The notes under the pieces are model-generated. The model saw only the letters and a list, made by a program, of their open reading frames with translations. It was not told the origin of the DNA and searched no databases. Source: Cochliopodium minus (taxonomy: Eukaryota > Discosea > Himatismenida > Cochliopodiidae). Taken from it: a stretch of 64,000 bases of DNA. The stretch covers positions 59,092 through 123,091 of the forward strand of contig JAMYWO010000074.1 of NCBI GenBank assembly GCA_024220525.1, read 5' to 3'. Position numbers and translations under genes: made by a program. Shown here piece by piece: positions 23,007-33,564 of the stretch (its first letter is position 1; every line of letters starts with the position of its first letter).

Positions 23007-23303
23007 TTATAAGAAAGCAATTTTGTTAATCAGAACAATACATGAATAAAGTTCCTTCAATCGATTAATCTGTAAGATGCTGAAACCCATCTCAACTTGC
23101 AAGATATAATTTCCTTCGTCGTGGGAGATCAAAAAGGAAAAGCTTTTGCCATCTATCTCTTCGTTTAAAAACGCTGCGGCCTCTTGGATGTATCCTTGTT
23201 GATTCAAATACTGATTTAATTGATTTGTGTTGAAGTTTCCAAAGTTGTAAAGGTAAATTTGTTCCCTTAAAAAGTTTTTTATTCTCACTTTTTTTGAGTC
23301 CAT
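23007..23303 (-). CDS. SAM-domain miniprotein 4
   Basis: Single exon, 98 residues, the shortest copy. Core: NTNQLNQYLNQQGYIQ, EAAAFLNEEIDGKSFSFLIS, HDEGNYILQVEMGFSI, then QINRLKELYSCIVL and a hydrophobic end. Shared with the other three are the EA..FL.E...G..F.FL, the D-E-G turn and the MGF segment before the last helix. The N-terminus is shorter (MDSKKVRIKNFL) but keeps the basic KNF-like start seen in copies 2 and 3. It is separated from copy 3 by the long spacer, so it may be the oldest or a later outlier. Confidence 0.6.
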   Translation of the reverse strand: MDSKKVRIKNFLREQIYLYNFGNFNTNQLNQYLNQQGYIQEAAAFLNEEIDGKSFSFLISHDEGNYILQVEMGFSILQINRLKELYSCIVLINKIAFL

Positions 23304-24063
23304 TTATTTTATTTCTCTTTTTTTTTTTTATTTAATTTTCTTCCGTCCAAGTTTTTTTTTTTTTATCTTTTCAATTATTTAGAAGAGGAAAAATTTAAAA
23401 GGAAAAGTCCTCAATAAAATTAAAATTATTAATCAATTTCCCAGTTCATTTAGTTCATTTGATGAAATTTCTTTCAAATTAACCTTATTTTAAATTAAAT
23501 TTTGTAATAAACTATTATCCATTTGAAAATAAATACCCTGTTCAAAGGTAATTAAATTTCAATAAATTATATTGAACTCAATAAATTGATCAAATATAAA
23601 CATTAAATTGGAGAAAGATCATTTGTTAATTTGTTTAATGCTTGTTAATAATTTACCTTCAAATAAACTTTATTTCTTTCAGTTTTTTGCAAAATTCAAT
23701 TTAGAAAAAATAAAAAAAATAAAAAAAAAAATTATGAATTTTGTTAAAAAATTTTCAATTGATTTCACTCATTTATTTATTTTACCTTCTTTATCTTTCT
23801 TTTATCATAATCACTTTTGAGTAATTCTTATTTAAGTGTGAATATAAATTATAAATAATTTATGTTGATTTGAACTCATTATCTTTATAACCAATAAATG
23901 TGATGGATTTGGATCTCCATTCAGATATAGAATCAAAATGTAAGCCCACTTTTATTTCAAATATTTTTTAAAGATTTTAAAAATCGTTAAAATTTTATTA
24001 TAATTAAAAAATAAAAAAATAAAACTTCATTTGTTATAATTTTTTCATATATTTTGAAGAAAA
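23304..24063. other. Divergent intergenic region upstream of the exchanger gene
   Basis: About 760 bases between SAM gene 4 (minus) and the exchanger (plus), therefore holding both promoters. AT-rich with T and A tracts; no motif or RNA gene is recognised. Confidence 0.4.
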
Positions 24064-26779
24064 ATGATGAAAAAATTTGCAATTTTTATATTGATATTGG
24101 TTTTTTTGAATGCAAATGCTTCTAGAGATTCAGGTTAAAAATATTCGCATATATGAAATTTAATAACCATATACTTTCCAAATTCCAGATTTGATTGATA
24201 TGATACATAGAGGAGATATGGCATCAAATATCAGCTGTTCAAGTTTTTCAAATGCAACCAATTGCAGAGAATGTATGAAACATGATGAATGTGTATGGTG
24301 CCAAAATACAACACAATGTGTTGACAAAGATGTAGCATATACAAGCGAATACACATGTCCTGGTGGATTGTGTAATGGAGATTCTTGTGGCTACATTTGC
24401 GATTGTAGTGCACCCTATCCATGTTCCACATCTATTTTGGGGATGTTGATTTTGATGGCATTTTATGGTAAATATAAGAAAATTATTTCCTTCAATCTTG
24501 AAACTTTTCACATAGAAATATATATTAATTTGATTTCAAATTTATAAAACAATTAAATTCAATCATATCTCTTTGCTGGCATTATTTATAAATTTCAAAT
24601 TTATAATTTTTGGAGATCCTCATAATTTTTTATGGAAGAAATATTATTTATTTCATTTCCATGATTCATTTCTTATCATCATAATTTCCTTTCTTCTTTT
24701 TATGTTTGCTTCTATATATTTTTTCTTTAATTTTTATATTCCCGTTAATAAATAGGTCTCGTTTTATCATTTGGCGCCAAATTGATATCTGATGGTGCAG
24801 AAGGTATGTTGGATCTCTTTCCTAAGTACGGTACAGTAATTGGAGCTCTTTTGCTTCCAGGTAATAAAAAAAAAAAAAAAGAAGCGAAGAATATCTTCCT
24901 AATTTTTTTTTTTTAAAAAAAATAGTTTTGGGAGCAGTTCCAGATGCAGCAATGATAGTTGTATCAGGTTTAAAAAAAATTATAAAAATTTTTATATTTT
25001 ATTTTCCTCAATAATTATCATAATTTTTTTTTTTTTTTTTTTAGCTAAATTAAAATATTTATCATTAATTTTTTATAGGTGCTTTCGGTACTGTTGAGGA
25101 AGCTCAAATTCAAGGTATGAATCTTTCAGATACAATTTATTATTTTTAATTGATTTTTATTGATCCCTTTTTTCTTCATAATATTTAGTTGCTGTTGGTG
25201 TTGGTACCTTGGCTGGATCAACTATCATGCTTTTGACTGTCCCATGGACCTTGAGTTTGTTCGTGGCAGCCTGTGATTTTGACGAATTCGGAGAAACCAT
25301 TGACAAAAAAAGAACTTCATGGCGTAAGAAAAAAAAAAATAATTCTCCGATTTTTTTTTTTCAATTTGTTTTAATTTTTTAATTGTTATTATTTTAATTT
25401 ATAATTTATTAAATTAATTTTTAATTTATTTTTTATATTATATTATTTTTTTTTTATTTTTTTTTTATATTTTTATTTTTTTTTTGACATAAGATCCAAG
25501 CAAGGTTGGTATCACTGTAGATGAAGACACTCCAATTAATTCTAGAATTATGATCTTAACATCTCTCAGTTACTGGATAGTGCAAGGTGTGGCGTTCGCG
25601 TATTTAAAAGGTAATAAAAACAAAAAATCAAAAAAATTTAATTTTTAAAAAATCAAAAAAAAGTTTTTAAAAAAATTTGTTTCAAAATTATTTTTTTTTT
25701 TTAAAAAAAATAAAGATCCTTCTGGTGCAACTGCAAAGAAGGTAGAGAAGCCTCTCGCTACTGCAGGTTTTGCAGTTTGTGTGGTTTTGTTGGTAGCTTA
25801 TTGCATCTATCAAATCTTTGTGCCTAAGCTCGCCCAAAGAAGAATAGACAAGAGAAATGAATTGAGGGGTCAAAGAAACGAGAAGCTTCGTGCTATTTAC
25901 GTAACCTTTTTTATTTTATTTATTTTTTATTTTTTATTATTTTTATTTATTTATTTATTTTTTATTTTTATTTTTTTAAATTTCTTTTTTTTGTAGATTT
26001 TGAAACACTTTCCTTCTACTTTTAACATCCACAATGAAGATCAAGAACAAGCAATTACTCTTCAATATTGTAACAAATGGAAAAAGATTGCACTAAAAAT
26101 CAAAAATGGTAAAAATAAAATTAATTAAATAAAATAAATTAAATAAAATTTAAAAATAAAATTAATAAAATAAAATTTATATAATATAAAAATAAAAATA
26201 AAATAAAAAATTAAAAATAAAATTAATTAAATAAAATATAAAAATAAAAATAAAATAAATTTGTAAATAATTATCTTTAAATAATAAATAATTTTCAATT
26301 AATTATCAATATTAAAAAATAAAAAACGATCTTTTTTTTATAATAGACAAATCTGAATATGAACCTCTCATCGAAAAGGCAGAAAAAATAACAGAAGAAA
26401 ACGAAGAGGAAGAGGAAGAAGATGAGGAAGATCCTCGTGAACATTTTGGAAAAAATTTTGGTAAATAAAACTCCATTTATTTATTTTTTATTTTTTTATT
26501 TATTTTGAATTTTTTATTTTTATTTTTATTTATTATATTTATTTTGAATTTTATTTTTTATTTTGTTTTTTTATTTATTAAGGTATTGCAATTGCCCAAC
26601 TTTTGATTGGTACAGTGGTTGTCGCTTTGTTCTCTGATCCTATGGTGGACGTTATAAGTACTTTCGGAGCAACTCTCAACATCAACCCTTTTTTCATCTC
26701 TTTTATTTTGACCCCTTTCTGTTCCAACGCTTCTGAGTTGATTGCCTCCCTCGCTTTTGCCTCTCACAAAAGACAAAAG
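24064..26779 (+). CDS. Na+/Ca2+ exchanger family protein (NCL/CAX-like) with Cys-rich N-terminal domain, 3' end lost
   Basis: Eleven exons, all phases consistent, from 24064-24133 to 26583-26779. Exon 1 is a signal peptide (MMKKFAIFILILVFLNANAS). Exon 2 encodes a Cys-rich ectodomain with NCRECMKHDECVWCQ, close to the PSI pattern of plexins and integrins. Then come membrane helices and the first cation-exchanger repeat, LLLPVLGAVPDAAMIVVSG, followed by GVGTLAGSTIMLLTVPW. A cytosolic loop has helices and a strongly acidic run at residues encoded near 26395-26440, after which SNASELIASLAFA marks the second alpha repeat. These motifs resemble the plant NCL and animal exchanger superfamily; no EF hand is visible in the loop. 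Role: membrane Ca2+ transport against Na+ or H+. The last helices are missing because the sequence meets an N at 26870. Confidence 0.85.
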
Positions 26780-26870
26780 GTAAATTTTTTTTATTTTTAT
26801 TTTTTATTTTTTTATTTTTTATTTTTTATTTTTTATTTTTTATTTTTTATTTTTTATTTTTTATTTTTTN
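26780..26870. repeat. 7-bp microsatellite (ATTTTTT)n ending in N
   Basis: After the exchanger donor site the sequence becomes a near-perfect 7-bp T-rich repeat and ends in a single N. The exchanger lacks its 3' exons and the next gene, in opposite orientation, starts in mid-domain, so two contigs have most likely been joined here. Confidence 0.75.
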
Positions 26871-27192
26871 AATTTCCTATTCCCAATTCTCCATTTTTAT
26901 TGTATCCAAATGCAAATAAATCTCCATTTTTATAGAAGATCAAAGAAAAATCTCCTCCCAAACAAATCGATTTTATATTTTTATCATTCTTCGAGAAAAT
27001 TGCTTCATCTGTCCGTTTTATATCTTTTCCAATTCCTAATTGACCAAATCTATTATCTCCAAATCCATATAAATCTCCATTATCTAATTTAATTTGTGGG
27101 AATTGTTGATAGGAGAAAAATAAAACAATAATATTTTTACAACAATAAAACAAAAGATGGTATGAATGATATCCACTGCTTATCTTTTTCAT
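26871..27192 (-). CDS. RCC1-repeat protein, truncated at the N
   Basis: Reads on the minus strand from ATG at 27192 to the N at 26870. Contains two RCC1-type blades: NGDLYGFGDNRFGQLGIG and NGDLFAFGYNKNGELGIGN, the G.LY.FG.N..GQLG.G signature. RCC1 beta-propellers act as guanine exchange factors or as scaffolds; with only two of about seven blades present the role cannot be chosen. The first 25 residues are hydrophobic/aromatic and may be an intron read-through or a wrong start. No splice site is identified within this short piece. Confidence 0.6.
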
Positions 27193-27980
27193 TTTTTTTT
27201 TTTGTTTATTCAATTTAATTCAATTAAATTTAATTTATTTTTTAAATTTTAAATAATTTAAAGAAAGTTGAATCATAAAGACTGGCCAGGATTAAGAAAA
27301 AATTAATTTTAATCAATAATAGTAGGAAAAATTTTTTTCAATGACTTGAGACCAGATTCTCAAATGAAAAAGAATAATAAACAGTACAATTTATAAAAAA
27401 AACTTTCTATTTTTTCCATAATTTTTTAGGGAAGAATAGCAACTTTGAGAATGATGTTGTGTAGAGATCCTTAAAATATAGATTATGAATAATCCGGAGG
27501 TCTTTGCATTTGAAGTATTATCTATTCATCTTTAATTCAAAAGAAGGTGTTGTTTGAATAAAGTATTCTTCAGTGATGAATGAACATTATTTATTAATAT
27601 TCACCATTTTTGGTTATTATAAGGTGCTGAAGTACATAATTAATTAATTTATTGAAAACATTTAGAAATTAAAGAAAAGAGAATGCTTTCAGTATTTCAA
27701 CTTTCCAATAAAAAATAAGTTTTCAATAGACATGTCCAAAATTTACAACTTTGTCTAGAGATATTAATTTATAACTAACAAATTTTGTACTGTTGTAAAG
27801 TTTTGAACATCTTTAAGTTTTCAATCAGATGATAAATACATCTAACAAAAGATTCTTAAAATGGATCATACTATTGAATTTCAACGAGAATTCCTTTCCA
27901 TTGCATGAAATTCAAATTCAAAAAATTAATATTTAAACATGATCAAATTATTTTATTAAAAATCAAAAAAATAAAAAAAA
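27193..27980. other. Divergent intergenic region
   Basis: About 790 bases between the RCC1 fragment (minus) and the MORN gene (plus). No gene, RNA or repeat beyond A/T tracts is seen. Confidence 0.4.
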
Positions 27981-29905
27981 ATGAATAAAGAAAATTCGCC
28001 CAACAAAAACAATATCACTCATTCTTCTGATAGTGGCAAAATAGATCATATCACCTTCAAATATCCTAATCAAGATACTTTCACTGGTATTTATTTTTTC
28101 CTCATTTGCTTTATATTTGAATATAAATTTATTTTATTTTTTCAATTTTGATATATTTGATAGGCACTGTAAAAGGTAAAGATGGATACACATGAGACAT
28201 TTAGATTGAAAGATTATGATCTCAATATATAATCAAAATATTAATATTTGAATGTCTATATTCTAGGTGGTTTAAGAAATGGTAAAAATATTTTAATAAA
28301 AAATTTGGTTTGTTTGATTATAATTGGTAAATGATCATAATAAGACCAACATATCCTATTCATTTAAAATTTCCCCTTTTATAAATCTTAAGGGGAAATT
28401 TTCTCATTCAAATTTCACTCAAATTTCTCAAACATTTTTTTCTGGAATATATATGATAGGAAATGGAGTGTATATGTATTCTAAAGGAGATATGTATTCA
28501 GGAGAATTCAAAAAGGGGAAAATGAATGGAAAAGGTAAATTTGAATTAAAAATAAAATAAAAAAAATTAAATTAATTAAAATCAATTTAATTCCATTTCT
28601 TCATAAAATTGATTTTTATTTCTCATTCTTCATTTCCAAATTTTTTTTATTGAAATAGGAAAATATTTTTTCGGAGACGAATCTTTCTATGATGGAGTTC
28701 TCCAAGATGACATGTTCAATGGCAACGGAATTTTCAAGTCCAAAAAACTGGACGTAGAATATGAAGGACAATTTGAGAATGATAAAATGAATGGCAAAGG
28801 TATTTTTTAATTTTTTTTCTTTGAATTTTAAATTTTTTGATTTTTTTTATCTCACTAATTTTATTTTTTTATTTTGACTTTCTTTTTTAATTTTAAAAAA
28901 TAATAATTTTTAATTTTACTTTATTTTTAATTTTTAATTCTTTTAATTTATTTTTAATTTTATTTTAAATTTTTTAAATTTTTTATTTTTAATTTTTTAA
29001 ATTTATTTTTAATTGTTTACATTGTTTTTAGGTAAATTGAAATACAAAAAGGGAGCTTGTTTCACTGGATTGTTCGAAAATGATCTTGCTGTTGAGGGTG
29101 AACTGATCTACCCTTCAGGATGTGTTTATTTTGGTATTTTTAATTTTATTTATTCAAATTTTATTCATTTAATTTTTTTTCATTTTAATTTTCTAATTAT
29201 TTTTTATTACAATTTTATTATTTTTAAAAAAACAAGGCAGATTAGACGAAAATGGTTTACCAACTGGAACAGGAAAATACATTTTTGCAAACAAACAATA
29301 TTATGTTGGAGATTTTGTTGGTAATTTTAATGAATAAAAAAAAAAATTTTTTGCATTTTTAAATTTTATTTTTTAAAGTTTTTTATTTTCAGATTTTTTA
29401 TTTTTTTTATTTTATTTTTTTAAAGAGGGAACATTCAATGGAAATGGGAGAATTTTTTATGCTAATGATGAGTTGCTTTACAAAGGAATTTTCAAAAAGG
29501 GAGTTTTCCATTACTTGGGAATTCTTTACTTTCCTTCTGGGACCAGGTACGAAGGTGAATTTTCAAATGGGAAACGACATGGAAGAGGAAAATTTTTGAC
29601 AAAAAAAGATGAAATAATTCATGACGGCAAATTTAAAGAAGATATGAAGCATGGGAATGGAATATTTATGTAATAAATTTTTATTTTTTCAATTTTTTCA
29701 ATTTATATTTTTTTTTTCAATTTGAAATTTTTTTGAAAGGACAAAAAACTCTTCTTATTATTTGGGAACCTTTTTTAATGGACAGTTGGTCAAAACCATC
29801 AAAAAAGTGTATGCTCCTTTTTATCATCCTCTTATCATCCCTTCCCAACAAAACACCATCCTGTATCCTGACGATTGGGATTCTGAAGAGGACTCATTTG
29901 ACTAA
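27981..29905 (+). CDS. MORN-repeat protein with two microexons
   Basis: Nine exons: 27981-28086, 28164-28175 (12 nt), 28267-28281 (15 nt), 28460-28534, 28659-28799, 29032-29133, 29237-29320, 29426-29669 and 29740-29905. Joined, exons 1-4 give TFTGTVKGGLRNGNGVYMY, a regular MORN repeat that exists only if both microexons are used. About ten MORN units follow (for example SKGDMYSGEFKKGKMNGKG, YEGQFENDKMNGKG, YEGEFSNGKRHGRG, HDGKFKEDMKHGNG). The last exon is a non-MORN tail with an acidic end (DWDSEEDSFD). Every intron but the last is in phase 1, falling after the first base of a Gly codon, as expected if the gene grew by repeat-exon duplication. MORN arrays bind phospholipid or act as dimeric scaffolds at membranes. 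Convergent with the SPTLC1-like gene, 146 bp away. Confidence 0.87.
28164..28281 (+). other. Two successive microexons (12 nt and 15 nt) of the MORN gene
   Basis: Exon 28164-28175 supplies TVKG and exon 28267-28281 supplies GLRN, each between AG and GT sites. Skipping either would leave a shortened MORN unit but keep the frame, since both lengths are multiples of three, so they could be alternatively spliced. Confidence 0.7.
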
Positions 29906-30051
29906 ATAAGAAAAACCCAAACAATTTTTCACAATAAAAGAAAAAAAAAAAGAGTGTCAAAAAATAAAAAAACTTTTTTAAAAGAAGAAAAAAAAAAATG
30001 TTAACTTTAATTTTTTTTTTAATAATCAAATTTTTGGTGTTGTATTTTTAT

Positions 30052-33000
30052 TTAATTCAAAACAGTCTTTGTAGCATTCAACAAAACATCGACAGAACGA
30101 GTGATAAGATCAGTAGAGTGTTCAGAAGTGACAGTGACACGAATGGAAGGAGGAGGGGTGTTATAATCCATAGGTACGTACTTGGTAGAAGAAAACAAAA
30201 CACCATTATCTAAAAAATAAAAAAAAATATTTTAATAAATTAAAAATTCAAAAAAAAAAAATATGTTTAAAAAATTGTAGAAATTATTTTACGCAAACAA
30301 ATGTCCACAATTTTTTCTAACAATGAAATATTTTCTTCAGCGGAAAGTTTATTTTTGAGTCTCAAATGAACGATTGGAGATAAAACGTTTCCACCAACGT
30401 CATAAAACTCGGACAAGTTATCAGAGATTTTTTGACGAAGAAAACTGAGATTTCCACGAAATTTTTGAATGAAACTTTTGTTGTCTTTAGAAATCATTTC
30501 GAGGGATTTGTTGGCGGTTGACATCAAGTATGGTGGGGATGATGCAGAGAAAATGAAACCTACTGAGTTGAGTTTTTGATGAAAAACAACGAGTATGTCC
30601 CCTAAAAAAAAAATTAAAGTAAAAAAAATTAATAAAAATATTAAGAAATATTTAAAAAAAAATATTTAAAAAATCCAAAGAATAGTTTAAAATTTGAAAT
30701 AAAAAATAAAAGTAAAATAATAAAATAAAAATAAAAAATCACCAGAACAAAAACCTCCAACACCTCCTAAAACTGTTCCCTAATATATAAAAATAAAAAA
30801 AAATAAAAATAAAAAAAATAAAAATAAAAAAATAAAAATATAAAAAAATATCAAAAATAAAAATATAAAAAAATATTTTTTTTTTTTTACCAAATTTCCC
30901 ATATAAATTTCAATATCACTGGTTTTGAAGCCCAAGTGTTCTGGAGTTCCCCTTCCAGTTTCTCCTAACACTCCAAAACCATAGCTGTCATCCATGATAA
31001 TACGGAATTTATACCTGTTTCAAAAAAAAAAATAAAGAAATAATTGAATCAAAAAATACAAAAAAAAAGAAATTAAAAAAAAACAAAAAAAAAATTATTT
31101 GAAAAACAAAAAACAAAAAAAATTATTTTAAAAACAAAAAAAAAAAAATAATAAAACTAAAAAATTTTAAAAATTTTAAAAATTAAAAATTAAACAATCA
31201 ACATTTAAATTGTTACCAAAAAAAAAACCAAAAATTTTAATTAAAAACATTTCAATTTGAAATAAAAATAAAAATAAAAAACAAAAAATTAATAACTAAA
31301 AAAAAAAATAATATTAAGAAAAATAATATTATGAAAAAATTGTACTTTTCTTTGAGCTGAAAAATCTCCTTGAGATTACAAATGTCACCGGTGTTATAAT
31401 AAACTCCCTCCACCACAACAAACTTCTTGTAGAGTTTTCTGTTGTAAAGTTTGTCCTCTTGATCGATCTTTTTCAACTTTTCTTCCAAGTCTTTGATGTT
31501 GTTGTGTTTGAACATCACTGCTGCTTCTTGACAAGTTGATTCCCACTTGTAATGACTGGTTGCAATTTTCGTCACTTTTTTTAAAAAAAAAAATTAAAAA
31601 AATCAAATACAAAAAAAGTTGGAAATTATGATTAAAAAAATAAAAATTTTAAAAACAAAAACCAAAATGAAAAAAAAAAATTTAAAATGAAATAATAAAA
31701 AATAAAATAAAAATAAAATAAAAAATAATGAAAAAATATACAAAAAAATAAAAATTTTGAGAATCTTTGAAAAAAATTAAAAAATTAATTCAAAAATTTA
31801 AAAAAATGTTGAAAAATAAAATGAAAAAATAATAAAAACGAAAAAATAATAAAATCAAAAATAATAAAAGTGAAAAGAAAATTAAAAATGTTTAAAATCA
31901 AAAATAATGAAAAACAAATGAAAATGCAATTCTGTAAAAATAAATAATAATAAATACTATAAAATAAGATCAGTTCTTTGGAAAAAGAAGGATGATGGAA
32001 CAGTTGGTGGCGTATGATGATGAGTAGACTAAAGTTCCATCGGTTCCCAGAAAGTTAGTAATGTTAGTTTCAAGCTCGAGATGGACGTCTAAAGTGAAGA
32101 AAAAATGTTTTTAAAAAAAAAAATTCTGGAAAAAAATAAATCTAAAATAAAATAAAAATTCAAAATAATTTTAAAAATTATGAAAAAAAATCATTTAAAT
32201 GATTCTTGATAAAAATAAAAAAAAAAATTTTTACCAAAGTTCCATAAAACCCTCTGTTGAATAATTAATTTAAAATTTTCATTATGAAAAATACATTCAA
32301 AAAAATTTTTAACCTAGGACCACAAGAACCAACACCATATTTTTGACAGCTTCTTTGGCAGTTTCGAGGACTTCTTTGTTTGAGTTCAAAGCGTAAAAGG
32401 AAGAGCTAGACATGTTGATCTTTTCTTCGCCCTTCACCACACACTTTATTGAGTCTCCTCTATTAAAATAAAAATTAGTTTGATAATTAAACCAATAACA
32501 AAGTTAAATTTTTAAAAAAAAATGTAATATAAAATGTTTTCAAGGAGAATAGGAGTTTTTTAAAAAATTCCTTCTATTTATTTTGGGAAGACTTTGAATA
32601 GTCTTACAATTTAATGAAAGATAATCAAGATAAAAAATCATTATAAAGTTCTAACTTGTTGATCCAAATTTATATTTCACTATTAATTTTATATAATCAA
32701 GAAATAAACAAGTAATTGGTTTAATATTCTATCATTATCAATAAAATCGGGATTATATGATTCGTTAATTATATTTGGGATTAATTTTAGAATCTATGAT
32801 TATTAAAGTGTCATTCCCTCAAATTTATAAAATCTCTTCCCTTTAAATTAATTTTATATATTATTTTTACCTTTCAATGATAACAGGCTCATTATTCCAT
32901 TTTTTATATTCCTTAGGAGTCAAAGGAATAGGATTCCATTCCTCAATCAATTCCTTTTTAGCCTATATATTTCAATAAAAAAAAAACATATCAGTCTGAT

Positions 33001-33209
33001 AAAAAATATATGCCTTGCATAAATGTAATGTAATTCTATGAATGTGATAATGTGTTTAAAAGCAAAATCTATTTTTATATTACAGATTCACTCAAAGTTC
33101 CTTCAGAATTAGGTTTGTATCTTTTCTGCAACAATAAATAAGCAACAAAGACGACCAATAGAAGATCTATGAAGATATGGAATGGAGAAGAAAATAAATC
33201 GCTAAACAT
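30052..33209 (-). CDS. Serine palmitoyltransferase subunit 1-like (SPTLC1/LCB1), reading frame broken
   Basis: Exon 1 (33085-33209) has an N-terminal membrane helix (FHIFIDLLLVVFVAYLLL). Exon 2 (32871-32962) carries WNPIPLTPKEYKKW. Then follow FYALNSNKEVLETAKEAV, GVGSCGPRGFYGT and VHLELET over exons including one of 19 nt (32235-32253), GINLSRSS, FKHNNIKDLEEKL, and DDSYGFGVLGETGRGTPEHL. The last exon (30052-30209) ends after VDVLLNATKTVLN. This order is that of SPTLC1, the ER subunit that pairs with SPTLC2 to join serine and palmitoyl-CoA, first step of sphingolipid synthesis; SPTLC1 itself lacks the PLP lysine. Joining the conserved blocks needs about four single-base frame changes: in the A run before YGVG, at the exon after the 19-nt exon, near 31.99 kb, and just before FKHNN. 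The rest is intact, so sequencing indels or a young pseudogene are both possible. Confidence 0.78.
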
Positions 33210-33564
33210 TGATTTATTAAAAATTAGGGATAGCTCCTTTTAGATTTTTTTATTTTATTTTTTTGAATGCGATAAATAAAAAAATCCTCCTTTCAAACAA
33301 AACAAAGCAAAAAAAAAAATTAAAAAGTTAACAAACAAAGAAATAGCAATGTTTTTTACAAAGGAAATTGTTTTCAAGTATTTTTTTGAAGGAATATTTC
33401 AATTATTTCTTTTCAGAAAAATTTAAGAAAGGCCAAAAGGTAATCTCTGTTTTATTAAATATTTTTATTATTTTTTTTTAAGAAGAAAAGAAAATTAAAA
33501 AAAAAAAGGTCTCCAATCTTCCTCACACTATTTCATTTCAACGGCAGAACAATAAAAACAGTTG

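Noticed and set aside
31252-32460. Programmed ribosomal frameshifting in the SPTLC1-like gene
   Set aside because: The breaks go in both directions and share no slippery heptamer or stop context, so errors or decay are likelier.
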